Shown piece after piece: positions 34,091 through 46,340 of a stretch of 55,000 bases of DNA. The position numbers were made by a program, and so were the translations under genes. Positions within the stretch are counted from its first letter, which is position 1, and each line of letters opens with the position of its first letter. Source of the stretch: Plasmodium brasilianum (lineage: Eukaryota; Apicomplexa; Aconoidasida; Haemosporida; Plasmodiidae); the NCBI RefSeq assembly GCF_023973825.1, contig NW_027122924.1:1-55000 (forward strand). Reading direction: 5' to 3'. The notes under the pieces are model-generated. The model was not told the origin of the DNA. It was given only the letters and a program-made list of their open reading frames with translations, and did no database searches.

Positions 34091-34673
34091 TTAGTCAACT
34101 TTTATGGATGAATATATTTTTTTTAAAAAAACGAAGGACGCCAAAAACCCTGCTGTTCCGGTGTAAATAAAACAGGTATAAGACATAATGATGGAATAGG
34201 CAAAGTAGATAAAGGTTTCAGCAAAGGTAGATATATTTAATTTAAAGAGGAAATAATAAATCGAATATAAAAAGAGGAAAATGCCAGATGATCCCGGAGC
34301 AATAAATGATTTCCACCACCAGTTGTAATCCTCGCTGTTCAGAAGAAAAAAAGGCACGCAAAAATGTGTGCACATGACCAAGGAAATATATATGAAAAAA
34401 GAAAAAGAAAAAGTATTCACATGAATATATGGGCATATGCAAATATGTACATATATATAAACTTATGCACACATACATACATACAAAGCACACATTTGAA
34501 GGGTAAAATGAAAGGAAGGGATGCCTACCATGACAGGGTGTAGTAGGTTATGGCTATTGACAGCTGGGCACTTAGCAATCCCAGCAGGAAAATTACCAAA
34601 AATAAAAATCCTGCACAAAAAAAAAAAAAAATATTCACACGCGTAAACACATGAATATGCACATATATATATG

Positions 34674-34713
<40 letters not shown>

Positions 34714-34913
34714 CATATATGTATATGGGTACACATATGCCCACACAGGCACCCCTTCCATTTTTTGTTGTTAAATGTACCAAATAGGTAATACATGTTG
34801 CTTTTCCACAGGGACGTAAACAAGAAAAACAGCTCTGTGTACATCGTTCTGCAGGAAAAAAAAAAAAAAAAAATAAATATAATAAAATAAAATAAAAACA
34901 CATGAATAAGTCA

Positions 34914-34948
<35 letters not shown>

Positions 34949-37352
34949 GAACATGTAACGTTCCCAAATTTAACTGTTGTATGTTTTTTTATAAACTCCT
35001 GTCTGCTGATTTGTATTAAGCAAGACTTGACACATTTCTGTTTTCGTATTACGCGAAGAGGATTAATCCGACGAGGAAGGATGACGCGAAGAAAGAATTT
35101 AAATATGGCTGTTTGGGAATATGTCTTGGAATATTATTAACACGTACAGGTAATTCGATTGGATTTTTTTTGTTTCCTATATATGACCCAAGACAGATAA
35201 GGGGAACAGATATACCAAACCATAAAATGCATACAAAAGTTAAAGAAGCAAAGGATATGGCAGTATTGGAATGTTCATAATGTAAAACAAGATTAATAAG
35301 AAAAAAGATAAGAAATAAAATAAAAGGATAAATAAGGGATGTTCTGAAAATTGTTAATTTTACATGTTTGCTTTTGAACAATTTATATAATCTTGATGAA
35401 GAATAACCAGATATACTACTTATAAAGATCCATATAAAAAACATTACTTGTATATATCTATATCTTTGTTTATATTTATAGACTCCAATTAATAATATTA
35501 ATGAACAAACAAGAATCATAAAAATTATTTGAATACCTACACCTACAAATGCAGAAAAAAAAGTTGAGTTCCTTGGTTTTCTAAATACATCCCCATGTAC
35601 TAGTTTCCATCCTCTATCATCCATATCATCCGTTTCAAATATATTTGTATTAATTCTGTTATATTTATTTATATCTGTATGTAAAGTTTTTATTAATAAG
35701 GTGCTTATAAAAAATGACAACAGTATTACTAATATTATACTATTTATTATTGAAAACCAATGTATCATACTCTGATCATTCAAATTTCTGTAATAATGCT
35801 CAGATCTATGTCGCACAGATTTGTTACTCTTCACATATTTTATATCATACTTGAACGTTACGTATTTGTCCATATCCATAACCATGTTATTTTCGTTATT
35901 CACGCAGTCTTCATTTATTGAGAAATCCACACTGCAAGGGCCGAGGTATTCAGAGCGCGTGCACGCACAGACAGACACGGGGGGAAACAGAATAATGTAC
36001 GTATGGATGAATAAAAGAACGGACGTGTTAACACGTAGATGGATATAGGCATGTACGAAAGTGTACACACAGGGATATATGTACATTCAAGTGTATTCAA
36101 ATGGGGATATATTCATATTCAAGTGTGTGCAAACGGAGATATATGCACATGTGAACGTATGCTTAAGCTAGTACATGCACAAAACTTGACACGCAGCTTT
36201 GTTTTGTTTTTACCTCCTAGAATCTACTTCAAAACCTACGATATAGTTTTTGTCAGGATTCCCATCGCTGTTATACAGTATGGTAATTTTGTAGTGTGTG
36301 TACAGGTGGTAGCTCTTCTGCGGAAAAAAAAAAAAAAAAAATAAAATAAGCGTGAAAATATGTTCATAAAAAAAAAGGTCAAAAAATAGTACGAACAAGA
36401 GTTCAAAATTATTGTGCGAAAAAAATCTCAAATAATTGCATATCCGTCGATTTATGTACGAACTTATCTAAGTACAATCATTTACTGCTTCTCCCCCCAA
36501 ACGGTCATAGAAGCAGCATGAACAGTGCACAAATAAACGTATGTATATGTATAAGTATGTATGAGTGCTTGTGCGCATGCTTATCCTTTGTGATATTTCT
36601 TTACGTACATCTTTGATATAACCTATGGGTATGCCTGTGTAATAATACCCCTTCCGCCTGGGATCTTCTCTAAATATTTCCAAGTTATCTACTGAATATA
36701 TCATATTATAATTATACAAAATTAAATGTTTGTATTTATTATAAACATCATCGTCAATATAAATTTTACAGTAAAAGGCACACTGCTTATCTTTCAAAAA
36801 TGTTGTTTCTATTGATGTATTGTGTAAATTATCGCCTGACAATATTTTGAAAATATTAGGAGATTTATCTCCATTTATGTTATCAGCTGAACAAAGGGGA
36901 AATGAAAAATAATCTAAACTTGTAACGGCTCTTCGACTTGATAAATTTTTCACGCTAATTATAACTTTATCCCCTTCTTTGTACACCTGAGGGGGAGGGG
37001 ACGATATGTATACAAGTATAAAATGGGTGCACACTGTGCCGACGAAGCGGTGCAGGTACATTGCATGCGCTCTACACATACATACATACGTACGCGTATA
37101 CGTACAAATGTACTTACACACCTACATATCTTTACACAAATGGACCACCAAAAATGGGAGCATTTTAACGGAACAAAGTGGTATACTAAGTATACCCATG
37201 TATATATATGTGTGCACATATTTATGTTTTTTCTTTTATTTTGTCATCTGTAATGTTACCCGCGGATTCATTCCAGGAAGGTACGCTTCGACATTTTTGA
37301 TAAAATAGAACGAGAATAAAAAAAAAGGAAAAAAAACAAACTTGTAATTCAT
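34091..37352 (-). CDS. TM9SF: Transmembrane 9 superfamily protein (EMP70/nonaspanin)
   Basis: Exons in coding order: 37352-37260, 36986-36609, 36317-36214, 35931-35053, 34848-34781, 34610-34529 and 34334-34091. All introns are GT-AG with matching phases. The total is 1,848 nt, 615 aa, the usual family size. Seen: N-terminal signal peptide, then AYLPGMNPRVYKEGD, matching the family's N-terminal YLPG; a lumenal domain with YKHLILYNYNMIYSV and KSYHLYTHYKITILY followed by YIVGFEVDS; the hallmark GWKLVHGDVFRKP; nine hydrophobic spans; MYTELFFLFTSLW; CEDYNWWWKSF; and a C terminus KIYSSIKVD. Known: TM9 proteins reside in Golgi/endosomes and help sort membrane cargo, and a terminal KxD/E motif retains them in the Golgi; KVD is present here. 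The start ATG is followed directly by the signal peptide. Confidence 0.95.
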
Positions 37353-39003
37353 TTTACCGAAAATTAGAAGTTGTGAACATGTTTAATGCCTGCTTTATAA
37401 TAATACATTACACCCTCAAAATTTTAAAAATATGTGTTACAAATCTAAAAATATGCGCAAAGCTATTATTATGTTGAAGTATGTAAAACAGTGGGAATAA
37501 ATAAAAAAAAAAAAAGAGAAAAAAAAAATAAATAAGAAGGTGAATAAACGGACAGATGAATGGATAATGCTATGTGCACATGTAAGTATAACAAAAAAGT
37601 ACGTAATTTAAAACAAAAAAATATCCTAAACTTAAACAAAATAAAAAAAAAAAAAAAAGAGTCTAAGAATAGTAAACAAGAGTTAACTTAAGCTTTACAA
37701 AATTTTGGAAAGTGTAAAATGCTCAAAGGTCATGCAACATATGATGAGGAGCAATAATTATGAGTAATGCATACACATATATACATATAAACATATTAGA
37801 TATATGTAAATATAAAGATACTAGATATATGTACATATAAGCACATTAGATATACATATATGTATATCTAATATGCTTATATGTATATATTAGTATTACC
37901 TTTAGATACCGCTTGACATGTATAGCAATGAGTGCGTGCGTGTATGCAATTATAGGCACTACGAATGAAACTAGTTCATGTGCTCTTTTTTCCGTTTTTT
38001 CAATGAAATTTATTAATTCTTGCTTGTTAATAACTTTTCACTTTTAGTTTTATACTTTTTTAATTTATGCTTTTTTTTTTTTTTTTTTTGTGAACATATT
38101 TAATTATTTTAAGCCTTCAGTTTAAGCTTTTAAAACACATGCTTTTAGCTGAGCTTCTGCATTCGTTTATTCGTTCTTTCATTCGTTTATTCGTTAATTA
38201 ATTCGTTCATTCTTTTTTTTTTAAAGCTATAATTATCCCTATTTTTTGTTACAGAAAAAAAAAAAAAAGAGAAGAAAAAATCGGCATATTTAACAGTTAC
38301 ATATGTTTGCTTATGTATTATATGTATGCACTATATATGCGACGAAAGGGTTAAAACAAAATTATTATTTTTACCATTTTTTTTTTTTTTTTTTATTTAA
38401 AATGGTTTATATTCTACACATTAAACAATAAATATTATCAAAAAAAAGAGGAGAAAAAAAAAAAATAAAAAAAATAAAAAAAAAAGGGGAGGGCATAGTT
38501 TAATTAATAAACAAACAAATTTCGTTTTGTACATACGTCCGTAAATACATTATGATCATGGCAATATCAATCTTGACTTTTACGCTTTGATTTGCCCTTC
38601 ACATGTTAAGAATGTGGGTAATTTACTTTGCCATATTACGTTTCGTTTCGTTACGATACGTTATGTTACATTCATTATATAATATTGCATTTTATTTTTG
38701 TTTATTTGTTTATCTGCATGTTCATTCATTTTTTTTTTCGTTTTACTGAAATGTCAAGAAGATAAACCATCAGGAACTTATAGGCGTTTATAGCTTAATT
38801 TAAAAAAAAAAAAGTAAATACCGGACAAAAAAATTTCAGAGTGAAAACTCATTTTAGTATTACTTAGATTAGTCCAACCATTACCCGTTAAGATGAGTAA
38901 AACAAAGAGGTATAAAGAAAATAGTGTTGCCAAAAAGTGAGAAGTGCACTTAATAACATATACGTACACACGTACAAAACATGTAGATATGGACGAGTAC
39001 ACC

Positions 39004-39039
<36 letters not shown>

Positions 39040-39514
39040 TGTATTCATGTGTTTATGTGTTCATGTATTCATGTATGCATACATTCCTAAATGTAACTTT
39101 CGCGTAAACACAAATATATGTACAACGTTTTGATAATTATTCGAAATGTACATGAAGGACCTTTTTATGATGAGGATGATGCATGTTATGTGTGTCTTCT
39201 GCTTTATGCCTATAAGGTTTTTAGAGATAAGCATTTTTTTTTTTCCTTTTTTTTTTTTTTTTTGCAATAATGAAATTAATGCTGCCCTTTTTATAATCTG
39301 CGGTTATGATAAAGGGTTAGAGGTCATTCATATTTACGAGGAATTGTTTGTAATGATGTTTTACGTTAAATACGTGCATGTACACATACAGGCAATCGCA
39401 CGAGCATACATACAACTGTACATACTAACACATGTACATAAAACACACATAACACGTTGTTTAGACATGCTTTACATTCGTTCCAATGTTAACTCCCTTA
39501 TTACGCAGGCGAAG
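37353..39514. other. Divergent intergenic region upstream of TM9SF and membrane-protein genes
   Basis: About 2.2 kb with no gene. It holds A and T homopolymers, a 54-bp near-perfect palindrome at 37832-37885, CATT/CGTT-rich short repeats at 38160-38215 and (TA)n at 39011-39035. A frame in phase with the next gene is open from 39146, but it is T-run-rich and lacks conserved-looking sequence, so I treat it as 5' UTR. Confidence 0.7.
37832..37885. repeat. 54-bp near-perfect palindrome
   Basis: Two 27-base arms meet with no spacer and have a single mismatch. The left arm begins TACATATAAGC and the right arm ends GCTTATATGTA. It would form a long hairpin. It lies 480 bp upstream of the TM9SF start codon. 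Confidence 0.85.
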
Positions 39515-40512
39515 ATGAAAAAAGCAATTTTTCTGTTTAACCTACTTTTTTTTGCACTTGTAAGAAGCATAAAAAATTTAGAAGTCAAACGAAGAAAACA
39601 TGAATTAACTCCTGATTACTTGAGAAGGTACATGAAGACCCAATATAAGAGAAGATTAATATACACAAACATAAATTTTCATAATATAGACAATAATTTT
39701 AATAATGAAATTATAAGAAAAAGGGATTTCAATGATAGCGATACAATATCAACTAGTTTAAGTAAAATAAGAAATATTAAAAATATTATTAACAAATATA
39801 ATTTAAAAATAAAACGGGAAGATATTGATAATTTGAAAATACGAACAAAAGAATTAGTTATATATAAATATAATTTTGCAAAAAAATATTATATATTAAT
39901 ATCAAATAAATTGAAAGATGACTCGAGTATATATATAGAAAAATTTAAAAAATTTTATAATATATCATTTGATTATTTAAAAGATAAGTATATAAATTGT
40001 CCTTTTTATCATTTTATTTCCAATATTTCTTTTTTTAATAAATCTACACAGTTACCAAAAATAATAAGCTATAATTCAGTTAATATATTATTTTTATTCT
40101 TTACTCTTATATATTTTAGGAGTGATTATATATACACTTTTTTTAAAAAAAAATATGCTTTTATAGGAGAATTCAAAAATATTACAACTGATAAACTTGT
40201 CAAAATTCATACCTTATCAACTCTTCTTTTTTTCTTCTACAAATTGTTTGTACTCAGACTTTTATTTATTGCTAATTCGTATAATTTTTTTTCAAAAAAA
40301 TTGTATATAGTAAATAACTTGATACATTTCCTGTTCTTCTCGTACATTTCGGTATTTCCTTATTTTCTTGTCCAAGCTAATTGGGGCAGTTTCCACCTGC
40401 TCGGCTCCAGGAGAAGTAACGAAAACAAGCGCGCATATACATCGTACATATGTATTTACATAATTGCGTAATTGCATTTTTTATGTATATTTACATATAT
40501 ACGTGCACATAC

Positions 40513-40556
<44 letters not shown>

Positions 40557-41230
40557 TATATGTGCATATTTTTTATTTTCCACCAATGCACAATACTATT
40601 TATGCCTCTTTATTATTTTTTTTTCCCATGGCATGCTTACCCCCCTACGTATACACACATAAACGCTCTCATAAACACGCACATACGTACATGCATACAT
40701 ACGTACATCATATATAATGTAGATATATGCACACGCACATACATGATTAATTCTCGATTTTTCATTTTCGAAAAATTCTTGCTCGTTCAGGTAAAATACT
40801 AGGGGTCGTTGTTTTATTTCAGCTATTTTCAATTTACATTCGACTATTTTTTCAAAACAATTTATCCTTTTTGAGGAGATGGACAGACGAATATTTTTTT
40901 AATAAAGAGGAAATAATTAAGAATATGAGGGAAGACAGGAAAATGGACTTTTATGTAAATTTGTTAAATCAATATGGATTTTTAAAAAGATTATATTTGG
41001 GTAACAATAAAATATACGAGGTGGTATTACATTTGCATAAGTACAAATATTTGTTGGATATCATTTCACCAATAAATTCCTTTTTTTATATATATATTGC
41101 ACATTCGATTTATTTTTATTTAAACAATTTATCGTTCGCTGGCATTTACGTTTCTTCTTTTTCATTTGCCCTTCTCTTGCTAAAAATTCTGTCAAATAAA
41201 ATTGATATGTATTTCTTGACGAAGTTTTAA
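39515..41230 (+). CDS. Conserved-type multi-pass membrane protein, function unknown
   Basis: I do not recognise the family. Model: exon 1 39515-40415, exon 2 40791-41230 (stop TAA), 446 aa. The A|GT split codon joins SRR to SKILGVVVLFQLFSIYI, which restores a hydrophobic span. Other acceptors at 40803 and (with a different donor) 40823 are possible. Seen: N-terminal hydrophobic signal (KKAIFLFNLLFFALVRS), then a strongly basic, Asn-rich stretch (VKRRKHELTPDYLRRYMK). Five to six hydrophobic spans follow, in order: SVNILFLFFTLIYF, a TLLFFFYKLFVLRLLFI span, a LIHFLFFSYISVFPYFLV span, the junction span, an SFFYIYIAHSIYFYL span, and a terminal SSFSFALLLLKIL span. Inference: signal peptide plus basic transit-like region would suit apicoplast or secretory membranes. 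In-frame upstream ATGs exist from 39146, but ATG 39515 gives the cleanest signal peptide. Confidence 0.65.
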
Positions 41231-42134
41231 CAGAAAAATGGAAGGAAGTTGGAAAAACAAAAAATACGAATATGGACACTTAAGCGTGTGTATACATATG
41301 TGAATAATATGCATATGTGCATATGTACACATGCATACATTGCCTCCCATTTAACATTAATACACATTGGTTGACGTTCATTTCATTGTTATGTTTTTTT
41401 TTTTTTTTCTTAATAAAACCCAATTTTTATTTTTATGTGTTATAGATGGATAGTCCCTTCTTTACAACACTGTCTAATTCTTTGTTTCACATATCAGAGA
41501 GTGAAATATTTTTAATTAAAAAATAATTTTTTTTTTTTTTTTTTTTTATTAACTGTACAAATGTATAAATGTACATATATGTATGCATGAATATTTTTTC
41601 AAAAACGTAAGTGCTTTTATTTTTGAAAACATTTACAATTCTCTTTATTTCATTTTTTTGTTTTGTTTATAAACCACAATTTTACCGATGACTTTTACGA
41701 ATTTGGAAAAATAAAATTTTCTTTACTCATTTTTTATTATACGGTACTAAGAAGTTAACAAATTTGCAGGGAATGTTTGAGACAGAAATTTTTTTTTACA
41801 CCTTACATGGCAAAAACTGTAACATATACATATGCACAAATGCTTAAATATACATTTGCACAAATGCTTAAATGTACAAATGTACAAATGCTTAAATACA
41901 CAAATGAGTAACATGAGCAATATGCGTTATTTTTGACAAAAAAAGAGGGAAGTACTTGCGTTTTACTGTAGAATGTTACGATATTTTATGCAGGGTTTAT
42001 TAAGTATCTGCATCCCTATAATTTTTGCTATTTTAATTTTTTGAAAAAATGGCCAGAATCGATGGCTTGATCTTCACGCGAGTATATAAACTGTGTATGT
42101 ACGCATAAGAGCGTAAAAAAAAAAAAAAATATAT

Positions 42135-42177
<43 letters not shown>

Positions 42178-42672
42178 GCATGTATGTGTATATGTAGCGT
42201 ATGCCAATTTATAATTTTTGTGAAAATGTGCAGAGTTATGATACAAAAGGAAAAAAAGGCGAAGCGTTTGCACATTTGCCCATGTACATTTATATGTGCA
42301 TATTTAGACGTATTTATTTTCACCTTTTGTTCGCACCTTACGTGTGCTTATGTGTACATGTATGTTCGTATATTTTAATCACCCTCGATTTACTTGTGCA
42401 TACATTTTTTTATATATACATAAATACCTTTTTGTATATTCATACATATTTATATGTTTATACATTGTATAAATGTATTATGAGTATGTATGAAGTATGT
42501 ATTTTTTTTATTGACATTTGCCTTACGTGGTCATACTTTTTTTTTTTTTTTTTTTTTCCTTCTTTTCCTTCACTTTCCTGTCGTGTTCATATATTTTTAC
42601 CATAAGAGCTAGCCAAATTTTTAATAACAGGTGAGTGATAATAAGCAAATATTTTTCCCTTTAAAAAACAAA
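41231..42672. other. Intergenic region between membrane-protein gene and next + strand gene
   Basis: 3' flank then 5' flank. T homopolymers, a short repeat at 41820-41910 (CAAATGCTTAAAT type), (TA)n at 42138-42172. Frames across 42201-42605 are low-complexity and have no support. Confidence 0.75.
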
Positions 42673-44595
42673 ATGAGCTTAAATTTTAGTGAAGATGATG
42701 AAATATACGAAGAACAGGTGGAGGCAAAAAATAGTGAGAGCAACAATTTAAATTACGATAATGGAAAAAATTACTTCAACGATGAGAATTTCGACAATTA
42801 TGGAGAAGAGGAACATAACTATATGAAAGAGAGTGAAGAGGTGGAAGAAAAAAAGAAGAAAAGAAAACAAAGTATGACATTTCAATTAAAAAATTTATTT
42901 AACGATGTAGCATTAAATAAAATTAACAGTTATATTAGAAAAAAAAAAAGAAAGAGCGAACAAAGAAATAGCTATAGTAGCAATTTTAATTCTCAAGGGG
43001 ATGATGAACATGGTCAGGAAATGGGAGATGGTTATGATGAGGATGCAGACAGCGAAGAGGATGAGTTGCAAAAATACGTGAGAGAGGAAAAGAACAAAAT
43101 AAAACAAATTCTTCCAGAGAAAGATGAATTATGGGATATATATATGTATTTAAATTTAAAAAAAAAGAAACGAAAAATTAATTACAACTTAAAAAATTAC
43201 ACTGCAGCTATTAAAAAACTGTTAGAGTGTGTTCATAATGAATATAAAAATATAATAAGTGAAAAATTATTTGGAAATAAAATATTTGTACAATATTTAA
43301 TTATAAATGACAGTTCAGAATTTTTTAAAAATAGTAGTGTAGAATATATAGGGAAAAATATGTCTATTCCTATAATTAAGAAAAGTAATACTTTATTTGA
43401 GATTAAAAAGAAATTAATAAATTTATATAATAAAGGAAATTGTTGTAATTATTTAAAGGAAATTGATATACCAGCTGGGGAGGAAAAAGAGGAAACCAAT
43501 GTATATGAACAGTATGGAAGCAGGAAGTATGATAAGTATTTAACCAATAATTATAGTGACAATAATAATAATAATGGTAGTAGCGATAATGTTGGTAATG
43601 GTAATGACAATTATGGTAATAATGATGATAATGGTAATTTCGAAAGAGCTAATCTCGATTATGGTAATAACATAAACACCAGTAGGAGCAGTATCAGTGG
43701 TAAAAAGGCTCAGGACAACACAAGTTTTATCATAGAAAAGGAAAAATTGAATATAGAAATAAGTAAGTTGACGGAAAAGTATTCTAAAATGATCTACAGA
43801 ATAAAACAACATAAAAGAAAAGACTTAAGAACAAGTTTTAATTTATTTATGAATTTAATTAATGAAGTTACTTCGAAATTATATTTTTCTGTGCATAATG
43901 TTTTACTTATGGAAGATAATAGTGCCAACCTAGCTGACATTTACAAAACTATTAGACGGAAGTATAATATACATGATGTGCTAGCCAAAGTTCAAAAGTT
44001 AACACAAAAAAAAGAAATATATGAACACTATCGTTCTTATCTTTTATACAAATATAAAACTACATATCCTGTATGTGAAGAAGTTTTTAAAAATCATGAA
44101 ATGAGAGATAACATCAACATATTTAATTTTAAAAAATTTTATAATACCGAATTTTCAAATGATAAGTTTTCCATCATAAGGGAGGATGAAGTTGCTCCTA
44201 CAAGGGAAGAAGAACAAGAAGGAAAATTGCACGATGGAGGGGTAATGCACAATGAAAAGGACAAAAAGACACGTGCAGAAGCTGCAGAAGATATATTTAC
44301 AAATGATGTATATGATAATGAGGATTTTTTCAGCATAAACGTTCAAAAGGGGGAAAATTCGAGTGGAAACAAGGAGACTGATAGTAAGGTCTACAACACA
44401 AGCAACAATAACAGTGACAGTAATAATAATAATAATAACAAAAACAATAATAATAACAGTGCTTCTACAAATGACGATCATAAGGCAAACACGGGAGAAA
44501 ACGATATCGTTGAAGAAACACCTTTAGAGAGAGCCAAAAGAATTGCTAGGGAGAAAAAGAAAAAACTCATGGAAAGTAGAACTAAAATTATATAA
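42673..44595 (+). CDS. Protein of unknown function, acidic/basic, probably nuclear or cytosolic
   Basis: Single exon, 640 aa, starting MSLNFSEDDEIYEEQ. I chose ATG 42673; upstream in-frame sequence has only a GTG. I do not recognise a family. Seen: an acidic N terminus; a KKKKRKQS basic patch with a second RKKKRKSEQR (nuclear-signal-like); a conserved-looking helical block from about 43080 (KNKIKQILPEKDELWDIYMY) to 43480; an Asn/Asp/Gly insertion (43555-43680); a second helical block from about 43735 (KEKLNIEISKLTEKYSKMIY) to 44150; an Asn/Ser run (44395-44460); and a basic C-terminal helix (ERAKRIAREKKKKLMESRTK). No membrane span or signal peptide. The charge pattern and C-terminal helix would fit an RNA or nuclear complex component, but this is only inference. 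Confidence 0.8.
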   Translation: MSLNFSEDDEIYEEQVEAKNSESNNLNYDNGKNYFNDENFDNYGEEEHNYMKESEEVEEKKKKRKQSMTFQLKNLFNDVALNKINSYIRKKKRKSEQRNSYSSNFNSQGDDEHGQEMGDGYDEDADSEEDELQKYVREEKNKIKQILPEKDELWDIYMYLNLKKKKRKINYNLKNYTAAIKKLLECVHNEYKNIISEKLFGNKIFVQYLIINDSSEFFKNSSVEYIGKNMSIPIIKKSNTLFEIKKKLINLYNKGNCCNYLKEIDIPAGEEKEETNVYEQYGSRKYDKYLTNNYSDNNNNNGSSDNVGNGNDNYGNNDDNGNFERANLDYGNNINTSRSSISGKKAQDNTSFIIEKEKLNIEISKLTEKYSKMIYRIKQHKRKDLRTSFNLFMNLINEVTSKLYFSVHNVLLMEDNSANLADIYKTIRRKYNIHDVLAKVQKLTQKKEIYEHYRSYLLYKYKTTYPVCEEVFKNHEMRDNINIFNFKKFYNTEFSNDKFSIIREDEVAPTREEEQEGKLHDGGVMHNEKDKKTRAEAAEDIFTNDVYDNEDFFSINVQKGENSSGNKETDSKVYNTSNNNSDSNNNNNNKNNNNNSASTNDDHKANTGENDIVEETPLERAKRIAREKKKKLMESRTKII

Positions 44596-45439
44596 AACTT
44601 GGTGCCTTTGTAGCTAAGAAAACCTTTTTTTCTTTTTTTATTTCTTTTTCTTTTTTTATTTCTTTTTCTTTTTTTATTTCTTTTTCTTTTTCTTTTTTTT
44701 TTTTTTTTTTTAATTTTTGTCACTAAATAATTTTTTTTTTTGCCTAAAGGAGTTTTGCTCTACGTGGTGTACTCATCCTATTAAGACATTTCGTTTGTGA
44801 ATTACTACATTAGTACTATTTTACGTCGGCACATTACCACATTATTTAACATAATGACAGAGATACGTTTACATGTATTTCACTTTTTCATTGTATGAGT
44901 TGGAAAAATAGTCGATTTTTGTTTTTTTTTTGATTTTAAAATTCCGCGGGTAAATTAACAGATAAACAAAGAAAGTACGCATTTGGCACTATCCGCAAGT
45001 TTTCAATTTTTGTGAAGATTTTAAAATTCTTTTTGCACCTTGAGGTTGCACAATCGTGTATATATATATATATATATGTAAATTTATATATTTACGCACA
45101 CATATATGAGCATTTTTCCTATACCCCCATGGATCATTATGCTATTTACGTTCTACACATCAGTATGGAGCTCTTTAATACTCTTTTCGTTTAGGTCATA
45201 AAAAAAAGCTACAACATTATCCTTTATCAAAATGCTGCTTAAAAAAACAGATGCTTAATAAGACAGAGGGGGAGAAAAAAAAGGTGAACATTTTTTTTTT
45301 TATTTTTTAAAAAATTTTTTACTTGTACATACTTTTTTTCTGGATATACTTTTTGTGATAATTATATAAACTTAGCCGGTTGTTTTATTTGTCGACAGGA
45401 AAAAAAAAAAATAAAAAGCTGAAAGGGCGTTCACATTTT

Positions 45440-45740
45440 GGAAGTCAACATTTTAGCAGCTCACATATCTGCTGTTAACGTGTTAGCAATTATCGCCTTG
45501 TCATTTAGCAGGCTAGCAATTATCGCCTTGTCATTTAGCAGACTAGCAATTATCGCCTTGTCATTTAGCAGACTAGCAATTATCGCCTTGTCATTTAGCA
45601 GACTAGCAATTATCGCTTGTAACTTATCAGGTTAGCAATTATAGTCTTGTAACTTATCAGTTTAGCAATTATAGTCTTGATAGGTTAACGCGATAGCAGT
45701 TATAACCTGGTCAGTTAACACTTTAGCAATTAACTTGAGA
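45440..45740. repeat. 30-bp minisatellite with decaying edges
   Basis: Core copies at about 45484-45610 are nearly identical (each containing AGCAATTATCGCCTTGTCAT). Copies grow more degenerate toward both edges, with variants reading AGCAATTATAGTCTTG and TTAACACTTTAGCAATTA. Confidence 0.9.
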
Positions 45741-46183
45741 AATTCGATTTTATGACCCTTGAAAGTACGCACCAATAGTGAGACGCATTTTTTCACTATA
45801 ATTTAAATTAATTAACATAATTAAGGGGAAAACAAAAAAAAAAAAAAAAAATTAAAGAGGAATAAACATAAACACGAATAACCTTTCCGAAATAAAGAAA
45901 CATACTATTTATGGATGTATATATATATATATGTATATATGTACTTATGCACGATATGCTTATGTACTTTACAATTGGTAACACATGAGAGTTTTTTTTT
46001 TTATAAAACATCAAAGTGTCACCACATAACATTTTAAGTGAATATTTTATTAGTTTTATTCGATATTCGTTCTTTTACTAAAAAAAAAAGAGATCTACTT
46101 ATATACATATTGAGCATTTAAATATGCTTATAATAATACATTTAGTTGTAAATGCATTTATTTTTTTTCTATTGCAAATGAAG

Positions 46184-46340
46184 TCAAAAAAAATATGACT
46201 TGGTCATATAAATTTGAAGCAGTCCATAAAAATATGACTCGGTCATAAAAATTTGAAGCAGTCCATAAAAATATGACTCGGTCATAAAAATTTGAAGCAG
46301 TCCATAAAAATATGACTCGGTTATAAAAATTTGATGAAGT
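46184..46340. repeat. 39-bp minisatellite
   Basis: About 3.5 copies of a 39-bp unit containing AAAATTTGAAGCAGTCCATA and ATATGACTCGGT. Each unit looks like a duplicated half-unit (ATAAAAATTTG / ATAAAAATATG). Confidence 0.9.
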
